The notes under the pieces were generated by a model. It was given only the letters and a program-made list of their open reading frames with translations, did no database searches and had not been told where the DNA came from. From contig CACIRJ010000001.1 in the NCBI GenBank assembly GCA_902588975.1, positions 1 to 64,000 on the forward strand: a stretch of DNA of 64,000 bases. Direction: 5' to 3'. The DNA is from an uncultured Pelagibacteraceae bacterium (GTDB lineage: Bacteria > Pseudomonadota > Alphaproteobacteria > Pelagibacterales > Pelagibacteraceae). Of the stretch, positions 1 to 8,592 are shown piece after piece (position 1 is the first letter of the stretch; every line of letters starts with the position of its first letter). A program made the position numbers and the translations under genes.

Positions 1-108
1 TTTATTTTATCTTTCCCATTTGTTGCTGCATTTATGTATTTGTTACATGGTTTATTAAACATTTACCTACGTGATCCGTTTTTAAAATATATTGGAGTTA
101 TGGGATGA
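1..108 (+). CDS. tctB: TctB-family transporter small membrane subunit, C-terminal end (partial)
   Basis: The reading frame is open from the first base and stops with TGA at 106-108, overlapping the start of the TctA gene by 4 nt (ATGA). The visible 35 residues are a hydrophobic stretch followed by a short polar tail. In tripartite tricarboxylate transporters the small four-helix TctB subunit is normally encoded directly before TctA, so position and translational coupling give the identity. The fragment alone is too short to prove the family. The start lies outside the window. Confidence 0.62.
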   Translation, partial: FILSFPFVAAFMYLLHGLLNIYLRDPFLKYIGVMG

Positions 109-1604
109 TCGAAGGAATACTAATTGGGTTATCAACTGCGCTATCATTAACGAATATTTTAATGGTGATGGTTGGATGTTTTGCAGGAACAATAATTGGA
201 ATGTTACCAGGACTTGGTCCAATGACTGCAATAGCATTAATGATACCAATTACTTACGGCTTTGATCCTTCAACAGGTTTAATTTTAATGGCAGGTGTTT
301 ATTATGGAGCAGTATTTGGAGGATCTACATCTTCTATTTTATTAAATGCTCCTGGAATACCAGGAACTGTTGCTACTGCATTTGATGGTTATCCAATGGC
401 ACAACAAGGAAAAGCTGGTAAAGCTTTAGCGATAGCAGCCTATAGTTCATTTGCTGGAGGAACAATTTCTGCAATATTTTTATTAGTTGCGGCTCCTAGT
501 TTGTCAAAAGTAAGTTTAGCTTTTAGGTCACCTGACTATTTTGCACTAATGATTTTAGGTTTAACCGCCATTTCTGCATTCTCATCTAAAGGACAGTTTT
601 TAAAAGCAATGATGATGGTAGTTTTAGGATTAATGTTAGCAACTGTAGGACAAGACTCTTTGTCAGATATAACAAGATTTACTTTTAACAATATGAATTT
701 AACTGATGGAATAAGCTTTGTATTAATTGTCATGGCTACATTTGCAATGAGTGAAGCTCTGACGATTATTTTTAGAGGGAAAGATCCAAACAGAGCAGCA
801 AAACAAATCTCATTAACAGAACTAGGCTCAATCAAAGTAAATAAAGAAGAAACCATCAAAATGGCTAAAACAATACCTAGGTCCTCAATACTTGGTTTCT
901 TAATTGGCGTTTTACCTGGTGCAGGCGCAACAATTGCATCCTTCTTAGCATATGGAATGGAAAGAAATTATGTAAATGAGGAAGAAAAACAAAAGTTTGG
1001 AAAAGGAAGCGTTCATGGTTTATCAGCACCAGAGACAGCAAATAATGCGGCTTGCTCTGGTTCATTTGTTCCATTGCTAACATTAGGAATTCCAGGAAGC
1101 GGTACAACTGCAGTTATGCTTGGAGCCCTTTTAGGATTTGGTATTCAGCCAGGACCAAGACTTTATCAAACTAACCCTGAAATATTCTGGTCAGTTATAA
1201 TGTCAATGTACATTGGCATGGTCGTGCTTTTAATTTTAAATTTACCTTTAATACCTTATATCGCTAGAATTTTAGCAGTACCTAGAAATTATTTAATTCC
1301 TTTAATTTTATTTTTTTCAGTAACAGGAATATATCTAATGTCGTTTAATAATTTCGATATTTTTTTAATGATAGGTATTGCGCTGGTTGCAACTTTTTTA
1401 AGACTCTATGATTTTCCCATGCCACCTTTAATATTAGCTTTTGTACTAGGTGGATTAATGGAGGAAACATTGAGAAGGTCACTTTTAATAAGTGATGGTT
1501 CGCCTAATTTTTTATGGGATAGGCCAATAACACTCATAATATTATTGATCACAATCACAATTGTTGGTTGGCAAATTTTTTCAACTTTTAGAAAAAAAAG
1601 TTAA
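105..1604 (+). CDS. tctA: Tripartite tricarboxylate transporter large permease, TctA family
   Basis: This is a 499-residue, strongly hydrophobic protein with about a dozen membrane segments, the usual size for TctA. Near the N-terminus it has the glycine/proline motif GMLPGLGPMTAIALMIP, and later the PGIPGT motif and a second LPGAGATIASFLAYG repeat, all typical of the family. TctA is the sodium- or proton-coupled inner-membrane permease that works with TctB and a periplasmic TctC protein to take up carboxylates. No TctC is in the window; it may lie to the left. The substrate cannot be read from the sequence. The stop codon overlaps the convergent gene's stop by 3 bases. Confidence 0.95.
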   Translation: MIEGILIGLSTALSLTNILMVMVGCFAGTIIGMLPGLGPMTAIALMIPITYGFDPSTGLILMAGVYYGAVFGGSTSSILLNAPGIPGTVATAFDGYPMAQQGKAGKALAIAAYSSFAGGTISAIFLLVAAPSLSKVSLAFRSPDYFALMILGLTAISAFSSKGQFLKAMMMVVLGLMLATVGQDSLSDITRFTFNNMNLTDGISFVLIVMATFAMSEALTIIFRGKDPNRAAKQISLTELGSIKVNKEETIKMAKTIPRSSILGFLIGVLPGAGATIASFLAYGMERNYVNEEEKQKFGKGSVHGLSAPETANNAACSGSFVPLLTLGIPGSGTTAVMLGALLGFGIQPGPRLYQTNPEIFWSVIMSMYIGMVVLLILNLPLIPYIARILAVPRNYLIPLILFFSVTGIYLMSFNNFDIFLMIGIALVATFLRLYDFPMPPLILAFVLGGLMEETLRRSLLISDGSPNFLWDRPITLIILLITITIVGWQIFSTFRKKS

Positions 1605-2017
1605 ATATAAATTTTATCAGCTAGACCGTAGCAAAGAATTCCACTTAGCACTGTTAAAATTCCTGATGCGATGACACCTTCACTATTTGTTTTTTCGTTA
1701 TGTCCAAGCTTATTGATATAAATTGTATATATCCCAATTAACAAATATAAAACGTTTTGAGCAAAAATTAATGTAAAGAAACCCCATGTTCCTGCCAAAC
1801 CATCTGCTTTAATTAACATTATGTATAGTGCTACTAAAACTGATGCAATAAACGGTGCTCCAAAAAATCTAACCATCACAGCTGCAGAATGATCTATATT
1901 GTATTGATCTAAAAATGATTTTGTTGCTACCACTGTTCTAAAAGCATAAACAGCGTAAACGATAAAATGGAAGATAAAAATACTTAAATAAATTACTCCA
2001 TTAAATTTATCTAACAT
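1601..2017 (-). CDS. Hypothetical four-helix membrane protein
   Basis: This 138-residue protein has about four predicted transmembrane helices (roughly residues 5-25, 45-68, 75-100 and 115-135) and no motif I recognise. It is the last gene of a minus-strand run with the glycosyltransferase (9 nt upstream) and the thioredoxin-like protein. Its 3' end overlaps the end of tctA, so there is no room for a separate terminator. A role in the envelope is only suggested by the neighbouring glycosyltransferase. It looks like a genuine gene because its membrane pattern and charge distribution are coherent. Confidence 0.7.
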   Translation of the reverse strand: MLDKFNGVIYLSIFIFHFIVYAVYAFRTVVATKSFLDQYNIDHSAAVMVRFFGAPFIASVLVALYIMLIKADGLAGTWGFFTLIFAQNVLYLLIGIYTIYINKLGHNEKTNSEGVIASGILTVLSGILCYGLADKIYI

Positions 2018-2026
2018 GTTTTGATT

Positions 2027-3109
2027 TTATAAGATTCCTTTGTAGTTTTCAATTATCTTATCCCAAAGAAAATTTTCGGAATGACTTTTGCACTCTTTTC
2101 CAAACTCAATATATTTATTACCTTCAAATAAACTATCTATACTTAAATAAATTTCATCTAGACTATTACCATCACAAATTAATCCCGTTTTATTATGAAC
2201 AATTGCATCAGAAGCACCACCATCTTTACCACCTATAGATGGAATCCCATATTGTGCGGCCTCAATAAAAGAAATTCCAAAGCCCTCAACTGAAGATTTG
2301 TGAATTATTGAGGGCATTATAAAAATATTGGATTTTGCTATTAGTGCATTTTTTAATTCATTAGAGATATCACTTAAAAAAACTACATATTTATCAAGTT
2401 TTAGTTCTATAACTAATTTTTTCAAATTTTCCTCTTCATCTCCATATCCTATGCAAGTGTAAGTAATATCAGGATATTTCTCTTTTAAATTCCGAATAGC
2501 CATTATAACTTTTTCATGATTTTTTCTTTTGTCAAATCTAGAAACAGTAATTAGCCTTTGTTTTTTTCCTCTTAGCATTTCTTCTGCTTGTTTAAGGTCA
2601 TCTTTTGAAATTTCTTCAACAGGATCTACACCTGGATTTATGACTATTAATCTTTTTTCTTCAACTCCGAGACTAACTGCTAAATTTTTCGTAAAGTTTG
2701 AGTTTGCTACTACATGGTCAACATTATTTAAAACTTCTAAAACTTTTTTGTTTAATCTAGATCCTTTAGGATGATTAATTTCTTTAGAATGAATTAAACA
2801 TATTTTCTTTTTTGGGGATTTTATAAGTTCTAAACTTTTCCAGTGATCTGCAATGATACAATTTACATTTTTATTTTCATTTAAATATTCATTTATTAGT
2901 AGAGATTTTCTATATTTTCTTAATAATTTAATTCCACTAACTCTTTCAATTGTAAAAGAAACTTTATCATCAAACTTTTTATGATCTTCGTGGTAATCTG
3001 CAAAAACTTTAACCATATCTAAATTTGATAAAGATCTTGCTAATCCCCACATTAAATTTTGCATACCACCAACATCGGGTGGAAAAGTTCTAGTTATTAT
3101 TAAATACAT
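2027..3109 (-). CDS. Glycosyltransferase family 4 (GT-B fold)
   Basis: This is a 360-residue retaining glycosyltransferase. The N-terminal half opens with the loop FPPDVGGMQN, typical of GT4 acceptor domains. The C-terminal donor domain has SRFDKRKNHEKVIMAI (around residue 190) and the E-x7-E type motif EGFGISFIEAAQYGIPSIGG (around residue 275), which binds the nucleotide-sugar. Such enzymes add sugars to lipid or polysaccharide acceptors at the cytoplasmic face. It starts with ATG inside the stop codon of the upstream thioredoxin-like gene (TAATG), so the two are translationally coupled. The exact sugar and acceptor are unknown. Confidence 0.9.
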   Translation of the reverse strand: MYLIITRTFPPDVGGMQNLMWGLARSLSNLDMVKVFADYHEDHKKFDDKVSFTIERVSGIKLLRKYRKSLLINEYLNENKNVNCIIADHWKSLELIKSPKKKICLIHSKEINHPKGSRLNKKVLEVLNNVDHVVANSNFTKNLAVSLGVEEKRLIVINPGVDPVEEISKDDLKQAEEMLRGKKQRLITVSRFDKRKNHEKVIMAIRNLKEKYPDITYTCIGYGDEEENLKKLVIELKLDKYVVFLSDISNELKNALIAKSNIFIMPSIIHKSSVEGFGISFIEAAQYGIPSIGGKDGGASDAIVHNKTGLICDGNSLDEIYLSIDSLFEGNKYIEFGKECKSHSENFLWDKIIENYKGIL

Positions 3110-3663
3110 TAATTAGATGACCACTTAATACCACAACCCATACTTGGGAATTGTTCTTCAGGACCTTTGCCTGTTTCTGAAACTTGTTTCATAGCAATAA
3201 ATAAATCACTGTCTCCTGATCTAACAGGTTTTAGTTCTCTTAATTCTCTTATTCTTCCTCTATATTGAAGACCAAAATCTTTATCATATCCAAAAAAATC
3301 TGGAGTACATACAGCATCATATTTTTTTGCAATGTCTTGTGTTTCATCAATCAGGTAAGGAAAATTAAACTTGTGTTTAATTGCAAACTCTATCATTTTT
3401 TCAAAAGAGTCTTCTGGATAATTAATTGGATCATTAGAGCATATTGCAACTGAATTTATTCCTAAATCACCAAGCTTAGTACAGTCCTCCACTACATCTC
3501 TAATAATTGCTTTTACATATGGACAATGATTACAAATAAACATTACCAATGTTCCATTTTCACCTTTGATATCATTTAATGATATTAATTTGTTTTCTGT
3601 AGATTTTAATTCAAAGTTTTCTGCTTTTTTTCCAAAATCACATACTGGTGTTTTAATAGGCAT
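3109..3663 (-). CDS. Thioredoxin-fold redox protein (AhpC/TSA-like)
   Basis: This is a 184-residue protein with a thioredoxin/peroxiredoxin fold. It has an N-terminal AhpC/TSA-like start (FELKSTENKLISLNDIKG), then the CxxC redox centre in FICNHCPYVKAI at about residue 45, and a cis-Pro-like turn VCTPDFFGYD near residue 117. There is no signal peptide, so it is probably cytoplasmic. It belongs to the widespread 'thioredoxin family protein' group whose substrate is not established. It leads a three-gene minus-strand run. The divergent start of the gamma-carbonic-anhydrase gene is only 20 nt away. Confidence 0.85.
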   Translation of the reverse strand: MPIKTPVCDFGKKAENFELKSTENKLISLNDIKGENGTLVMFICNHCPYVKAIIRDVVEDCTKLGDLGINSVAICSNDPINYPEDSFEKMIEFAIKHKFNFPYLIDETQDIAKKYDAVCTPDFFGYDKDFGLQYRGRIRELRELKPVRSGDSDLFIAMKQVSETGKGPEEQFPSMGCGIKWSSN

Positions 3664-3683
3664 AATGTAATAATATATAAGTT

Positions 3684-4196
3684 ATGTTTTACGATTTAAA
3701 AGATAAAAAACCAAAAAACTCTGGCGAAAATTGGGTAGCACCAAATGCAACTATAATTGGTGATGTCACATTAGAAAAAAACTCCAGCGTTTGGTTTAAT
3801 GCTGTAATTAGAGGGGATAATGAAAACATTCATGTTGGAGAAGGTTCAAATGTTCAAGATGGGAGTGTTTTACATACTGACCCAGGCTGTCCTTTAAAAA
3901 TTGGTAAAGACGTAACTATAGGTCATATCGTTATGCTTCATGGATGTACAATTGGAGACAATAGTTTAATAGGTATTGGAGCTGTAATTTTAAATAATGC
4001 AAAAATAGGTAAAAACTGCATCATTGGTGCAAAAGCATTAATAACTGAAAACAAAGAAATTCCAGATAACTCATTAGTAGTTGGAGCACCTGGTAGAGTA
4101 GTAAGAAAACTTACAGACGAAGAGATAGGTAAAATTACTGAGAACGCAAAACATTACCAAGATAATTGGAAAAGATACGTAAAAACTGTTTTTTAA
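3684..4196 (+). CDS. Gamma-class carbonic anhydrase-like protein (left-handed beta-helix)
   Basis: These 170 residues are dominated by hexapeptide repeats forming a left-handed beta-helix, the size of the YrdA/CaiE group. The metal-ligand region is visible as VLHTDPG followed by GHIVMLHGCTIG, carrying the His residues expected for a gamma-carbonic anhydrase trimer. The C-terminal helix (DEEIGKITENAKHYQDNW) is typical. Many members have no proven carbonic anhydrase activity, so the reaction is inferred. The DUF1330 gene begins 1 nt after its stop and the BtuF-like gene follows, making a three-gene unit. Confidence 0.9.
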   Translation: MFYDLKDKKPKNSGENWVAPNATIIGDVTLEKNSSVWFNAVIRGDNENIHVGEGSNVQDGSVLHTDPGCPLKIGKDVTIGHIVMLHGCTIGDNSLIGIGAVILNNAKIGKNCIIGAKALITENKEIPDNSLVVGAPGRVVRKLTDEEIGKITENAKHYQDNWKRYVKTVF

Positions 4197-4197
4197 T

Positions 4198-4488
4198 ATG
4201 CCAGCAGGGTATGTAATTGCACAATTAAGAGTAACTAATCCAGAAAATTATAAAGAGTACATTGAAAAAGTTAATCCAATTGTAAAAAAATTTGATGGAG
4301 AGTTTTTGGTAAGAAATGGTGAGTATCAAATATTTGATGGTGAAACTAAATTTCCAAGAATAATAGTTCTAAAATTTCCAAGCTATGAGAGAGCTCTTGA
4401 GTGGTATAATTCGGAAGAATATAAACCTATAAAACAGATTAGACTCGATAATTCTGAAGGTACAAATATAATAATTAGAGGATTATGA
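4198..4488 (+). CDS. DUF1330 family protein
   Basis: This 96-residue protein opens with the DUF1330 signature (AGYVIAQLRVTNPENYKEYIEKV) and ends with the typical EWYNSEEYKPIKQIR segment, giving the dimeric alpha/beta-barrel (ferredoxin-like) fold seen in antibiotic-monooxygenase-like proteins. The family has no established reaction. It sits 1 nt after the gamma-carbonic-anhydrase-like gene, and its stop overlaps the next start by 4 nt (ATGA). All three genes are therefore probably made from one message. Confidence 0.88.
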   Translation: MPAGYVIAQLRVTNPENYKEYIEKVNPIVKKFDGEFLVRNGEYQIFDGETKFPRIIVLKFPSYERALEWYNSEEYKPIKQIRLDNSEGTNIIIRGL

Positions 4489-5414
4489 AAAAAATTGTTA
4501 CTTTAATACCAAGTGCAACAGAAATAGTCGCATTTCTTGGAATGAAGGAGTCTATTGTTGGAAGATCTCATGAATGTGATTATCCAAAAGATTTAAAAAA
4601 AATAATTAAGTTAACTTCACCAAAAATAAATGTTGATGGATCAAGTGAGGAAATTCATAAGCAGATTAATAAAATATTAGAAAATTCTTTATCTGTATAT
4701 AAAGTAGATATTAAAGAATTAAAAAAATTAGAACCAGATGTTGTTATAACTCAAGCACAATGTGAAGTGTGTGCAGTGAGTCTTTCTGAGGTAGAACAAA
4801 TAGTCACAAATCATCTAAATGAAAAAACCAAAATTATATCTCTTCAGCCAAATACTCTAAATGAAATATTTGATGATATTTATAGAGTTTCACATGGTTT
4901 GAATTTAAAAAAAGCAAGAACAGATAGTTTAATTAAACCCTTAAAAGAAAAAATAGAAAATATTGAAATTTTGAGTTCAAAACAAAATAGATATACAGTT
5001 GCATGCATTGAATGGATTGATCCCTTAATGGCTGCAGGAAATTGGATACCAGAAATGGTAAAAATGTCTGGTGGTGAAGATATTTTTGGAAAAAAAGGTA
5101 AAGATTCTCATTGGATAAAATTTGATGAAATTGAAAAAAAAGATCCAGAAATAATAATATTTCTACCATGTGGATATGATATTAAGAAAACAAGTACAGA
5201 GGTTAAACTATTGTTTGATAAAGATGCTAAATGGAAAAATCTCAAAGCTTATAAAAATAAAAAAATATTTATTGTTGATGGAAATCAATTTTTTAATAGA
5301 CCTGGACCAAGAATTATAGACTCTCTTGAAATATTTGCTGAAGTTATTCATCCTGATATATTTAATTTTAATCATGAAATTTCAGGATGGATAAATTATT
5401 TTAAAACTAAATAA
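4485..5414 (+). CDS. Cytoplasmic BtuF-like (cobalamin-binding-type) periplasmic-binding-fold protein
   Basis: This 309-residue protein is related to the helical-backbone metal/cobalamin receptor family. The N-terminus reads MKKIVTLIPSATEIVAFLGM, with a conserved EC motif soon after (GRSHECDYP) and a cysteine-rich TQAQCEVCAVS near residue 95. A central ACIEWIDPLMAAGNWIPEMV block resembles the second lobe of BtuF relatives. There is no signal peptide or lipobox, so it is likely cytoplasmic, and no BtuC or BtuD partner is nearby. It may bind a corrinoid, haem or iron compound, or be a former receptor with another role. The ligand is unknown. Confidence 0.8.
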   Translation: MKKIVTLIPSATEIVAFLGMKESIVGRSHECDYPKDLKKIIKLTSPKINVDGSSEEIHKQINKILENSLSVYKVDIKELKKLEPDVVITQAQCEVCAVSLSEVEQIVTNHLNEKTKIISLQPNTLNEIFDDIYRVSHGLNLKKARTDSLIKPLKEKIENIEILSSKQNRYTVACIEWIDPLMAAGNWIPEMVKMSGGEDIFGKKGKDSHWIKFDEIEKKDPEIIIFLPCGYDIKKTSTEVKLLFDKDAKWKNLKAYKNKKIFIVDGNQFFNRPGPRIIDSLEIFAEVIHPDIFNFNHEISGWINYFKTK

Positions 5415-5455
5415 AATAAATATTTTTTAATGTTAATTTTATTTGAATATTTTAG

Positions 5456-5851
5456 CTAATCTTTTAATGTTAATATATTAAATGATAGTTTTAATTTAGG
5501 AAATCTTTTATTTATAATTATCTTAATTTTTTCAAATGAAGCTTTATGTATTTTCTTTTCTATAACTGAATTAAAATCTTTCTTTCCATTTACTATTTTA
5601 GCTGCACCACAATCTTCATGATTAATTACTATTAATTTATTAATATTATGCAACTTAATAGAAGTTGATAAATTATCCAAAAAGGTTGATTGCCATTTTT
5701 TAAATTTTTTAGAAGTTACACCGATGGCCGCTCCAGCAATTGTAAATGAGCTATATTTTCCAGTTAATTTCTTTTTTTTTAAATAATTAAAAACTTTTGG
5801 CTGAAACCTCGGATCAATACACGACAAAACCATAGCTTCATATTTTTTCAT
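5456..5851 (-). CDS. Small beta-carbonic-anhydrase-like protein
   Basis: This is a 131-residue protein when started at the ATG that overlaps the upstream gene's stop (TAATG, 5849-5853). A start 15 nt earlier is possible but less likely. It contains SCIDPRFQP near residue 10 and NHEDCGAAK near residue 80, which together match the C-x-D-x-R and H-x-x-C zinc-site pattern of beta-carbonic anhydrases. It is much shorter than the usual 200 residues and has a divergent, lysine-rich C-terminus. It could be an active minimal enzyme or a protein that only keeps the metal site. It is coupled to the PNPOx-like gene. Confidence 0.7.
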   Translation of the reverse strand: MKKYEAMVLSCIDPRFQPKVFNYLKKKKLTGKYSSFTIAGAAIGVTSKKFKKWQSTFLDNLSTSIKLHNINKLIVINHEDCGAAKIVNGKKDFNSVIEKKIHKASFEKIKIIINKRFPKLKLSFNILTLKD

Positions 5852-6456
5852 TACGGTACCAACCAAGTATCTTTACTATTATCAATATCAAATCTAGCTC
5901 TTCTATGACCTTTTGCAGCTAAATATAACCACTCAATGGATTTAATTTTACACTGTATAACAGTAAAGTTTTTATATCCTTCTTCGCTTTGTTCTTTTGT
6001 ATAATCAAAATTATCTAATTCAGGTTTTAAACCAGATGTTGGAATATCAGACTCTGTACCTGGTCCATTATCTACTAAGTAACATTTACGACTTATATGT
6101 TTAGTTTTTTCCCAAGATTGTTTTGTTATATCATTATTGTGATTGATAATTGCTTCAACTTTTAATCTAACCTGAATTTTTTCATCTTTATCATAAAATA
6201 ACATCGATGAATTTGGGTTTTTTTCTAAGATTTTAATTTTATCAGATCTAATGTCACTGTGGAATTGCACTAAATTATTCAGTTCATCTGATTTTCTAAG
6301 AACAACAATCCTACTTTCAATATTGTCTTCACTTCCACATGAAAATACAGGTATTCTAAAGGGAGACGATCTATTAGTTACTGCATCAGTTAACATTAAC
6401 CAAATTTTCTTTTTTATTTCGGAAAAATCCTCGTAGTAGGGAACAGTGGTAGACAC
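5851..6456 (-). CDS. Pyridoxamine 5'-phosphate oxidase-family (FMN-binding split barrel) protein
   Basis: The 201 residues have the PNPOx split-barrel pattern. There is a central strand with ESRIVVLRK, a FMN-phosphate type segment FHSDIRSDKIKILEKNPNSS, a C-terminal IEWLYLAAKGHRRARFDID, and a final tryptophan-containing tail. The C-terminal WLYLAAKGHRRARF resembles the substrate-binding end of PdxH-like proteins, so a role in vitamin B6 or flavin-linked redox is plausible, but true PdxH activity is not assured. It lies 2 nt after the dehydrogenase gene and overlaps the start of the beta-CA-like gene. Confidence 0.83.
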   Translation of the reverse strand: MSTTVPYYEDFSEIKKKIWLMLTDAVTNRSSPFRIPVFSCGSEDNIESRIVVLRKSDELNNLVQFHSDIRSDKIKILEKNPNSSMLFYDKDEKIQVRLKVEAIINHNNDITKQSWEKTKHISRKCYLVDNGPGTESDIPTSGLKPELDNFDYTKEQSEEGYKNFTVIQCKIKSIEWLYLAAKGHRRARFDIDNSKDTWLVP

Positions 6457-6458
6457 AA

Positions 6459-7334
6459 TTATTTTTTCTTTTTTAATCTAGCTATTAAACTTGAGCTATC
6501 CCAACGGTTTCCACCCATTTTTTGAACTTCAGCATAATAACCATCAACAATTTCAGTTACTGGTACAGGCGAACCATTTCTTTTTGCTTCTTCAATACAA
6601 ATTTTTAAATCTTTTCTCATCCAATCTACAGCAAAACCATAATCAAATTTATCAGCCACCATAGTTTTATATCTATTTTCCATTTGCCAAGATTGAGCTG
6701 CACCTTTTGAAATAGTTTCCATAACTTTATCCATATCTAAACCTGCATTTATTCCAAAATTTACTGCTTCTGATAATCCTTGAACCAAACCTCCTATACA
6801 CATTTGATTAACCATTTTTGTTAATTGTCCACTACCTGATGGTCCAATCAAAGTTACTTTTTTACTATAACAATCAATTATTGGCTCTGCTTTTTTAAAA
6901 TCACTACCATCTCCACCAACCATGACAGTTAAAATTCCACCTTCAGCACCTGATTGTCCTCCTGATATAGGAGCATCTAAAAAACCAAATCCTTTATCTT
7001 TTGCAGCTTTATAAAGTTCTCTAGAAATTTCAGCAGAGACTGTTGAATTATCTATATATACGCATCCCTCTTTAGCATTATGAAATAACCCATTATCACC
7101 TAAAGAGACTTGTCTTAAGTCATCATCATTTCCAACACACGTAAAAATAAAATCAGCATCTTTAGCAGCTTCAGATGGTGTATCAGCCATATTACCTTTG
7201 TATTCACCAATCCACTTTTCTGCTTTTGATTTTGTTCTGTTAAAAACAGTTACATTATGTCCTGCTTTTGATATATATCCTGCCATTGGATAACCCATTA
7301 CACCAAGACCTATGAAAGCAACTTTAGAAGTCAT
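6459..7334 (-). CDS. NAD(P)-dependent beta-hydroxyacid dehydrogenase (3-hydroxyisobutyrate dehydrogenase family)
   Basis: This is a 291-residue Rossmann enzyme. The N-terminus FIGLGVMGYPMAGYISKAGH is the dinucleotide-binding loop, followed by FNRTKSKAEKW. The substrate loop DAPISGGQSGAEGGILTVMVGG (around residue 120) and the catalytic lysine region GSGQLTKMVNQM (around residue 170) are those of 3-hydroxyisobutyrate dehydrogenase, tartronate semialdehyde reductase and glyoxylate reductase. The family oxidises or reduces short beta-hydroxyacids; which one is not determinable. Its start is only 8 nt from the divergent MFS gene, so the two share what little regulatory space exists. Confidence 0.9.
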   Translation of the reverse strand: MTSKVAFIGLGVMGYPMAGYISKAGHNVTVFNRTKSKAEKWIGEYKGNMADTPSEAAKDADFIFTCVGNDDDLRQVSLGDNGLFHNAKEGCVYIDNSTVSAEISRELYKAAKDKGFGFLDAPISGGQSGAEGGILTVMVGGDGSDFKKAEPIIDCYSKKVTLIGPSGSGQLTKMVNQMCIGGLVQGLSEAVNFGINAGLDMDKVMETISKGAAQSWQMENRYKTMVADKFDYGFAVDWMRKDLKICIEEAKRNGSPVPVTEIVDGYYAEVQKMGGNRWDSSSLIARLKKKK

Positions 7335-7342
7335 ATTTTTTT

Positions 7343-8551
7343 ATGTTTAAAAATTTAAGTTTAAAAGTAATTGTATTTGGATTTATATTTACATTTTTTT
7401 CAAGCTTTGGACAGAGTTTTTTTCTTGGAATATTCAATACAAGTATAAGAGAGACGCTCTCGATAACTCATGGACAATTTGGCTCAATATATGCATCTGC
7501 AACATTGTGCAGTAGTTTACTGCTTATATGGGTTGGAAAGAAAATTGACGATATAAATATTTTCCGATTTGCAATCTATGTAACATTACTTTTATCTTTT
7601 TCCTGTTTTTTCTTTTCAAAAATTTCATCGATAGTTTTTTTATTCATTGCAATTTTTTTAATGAGATTTTCAGGACAGGGAATGATGTCTCATACTGCAA
7701 CAACAACAGTTTCAAGATATTTTACAAAATCACGGGGTAGAGCATTAAGTATTTGTTGGTTTGGTTTATCTAGTGCTGAATTTATTTTACCTGTTTTAAT
7801 GGTATTTTTGTTGTCATTAACGACTTGGCAAAATATTTGGACTGTAATTGCAATATTAATTTTAATATTTTTACCTATTGCATCATTCTTCTTAGTTCGA
7901 ACTGTTAAACTAGATACGAGAGAAAGTACTCAAGGTGAAGAATTTAAAGAGGAAAATATTAAGCAATGGAAAAGAATTGAAGTAATAAAAGATTACAAAT
8001 TTTATATAGTAAGCATGAATATGCTGGCCATGCCTTGGATTGCAACTGGCGTATTTGTTTATCAATCATTTATTACTGAATCTAAAAACTGGGGACCATT
8101 TGTAATTGCTCAGTCTTTTATGTCTTATTCAGTATTTTCAGTAATTACACTTTTAATATCTGGTTTTTTAATTGATAAATTTACAAGTCGAAAACTTTTA
8201 ATTTTTATGAATATTCCTTTATTTCTATCTACTTTTGTAATTATTTATTTTGATGCACAATATACTGCATTTATATTTTTAGGTTTAATTGGAATATCAA
8301 ATGGTTTGGCAAACGTTTTGGGGTCTTCTACTTGGGCTGAGGTTTATGGGGTAAAGCATATTGGATCTATTAAAGCTTTGACCACTGCACTTATGGTTTT
8401 TTCAACAGCTTTCGGAACTGCTCTTTTTGGTATTTTAATTGATATCGGATTTTCAATTGAGAAAATTGCTATAATATCTGCACTTTATATACTTATTTCT
8501 TTTATTCTTCTTTTTTTAGTTAGAAAAAAATTAAATCCAATTTTATTATAA
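7343..8551 (+). CDS. Major facilitator superfamily transporter
   Basis: This 402-residue protein has about twelve membrane segments and a charged central loop around residues 190-215 (DTRESTQGEEFKEENIKQWK), the usual layout of MFS permeases. The loop between helices 2 and 3 carries WVGKKIDDINIFR, a weak form of the MFS A-motif. Cargo is unknown; the adjacent hydroxyacid dehydrogenase may hint at a monocarboxylate, but that is inference. The start codon follows a T-rich run with no clear ribosome-binding site, and only 8 nt separate it from the divergent gene. Confidence 0.87.
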   Translation: MFKNLSLKVIVFGFIFTFFSSFGQSFFLGIFNTSIRETLSITHGQFGSIYASATLCSSLLLIWVGKKIDDINIFRFAIYVTLLLSFSCFFFSKISSIVFLFIAIFLMRFSGQGMMSHTATTTVSRYFTKSRGRALSICWFGLSSAEFILPVLMVFLLSLTTWQNIWTVIAILILIFLPIASFFLVRTVKLDTRESTQGEEFKEENIKQWKRIEVIKDYKFYIVSMNMLAMPWIATGVFVYQSFITESKNWGPFVIAQSFMSYSVFSVITLLISGFLIDKFTSRKLLIFMNIPLFLSTFVIIYFDAQYTAFIFLGLIGISNGLANVLGSSTWAEVYGVKHIGSIKALTTALMVFSTAFGTALFGILIDIGFSIEKIAIISALYILISFILLFLVRKKLNPILL

Positions 8552-8592
8552 AACACTTGATTTTGTTGATCTTGGAGTATATTTAATCGCCC

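Noticed and set aside
1584-1602. AACTTTT/AAAAGTT repeat at the tctA end as a terminator
   Set aside because: It is a weak all-A/T stem inside the coding end, without a T-run, in a genome where such repeats are common by chance.
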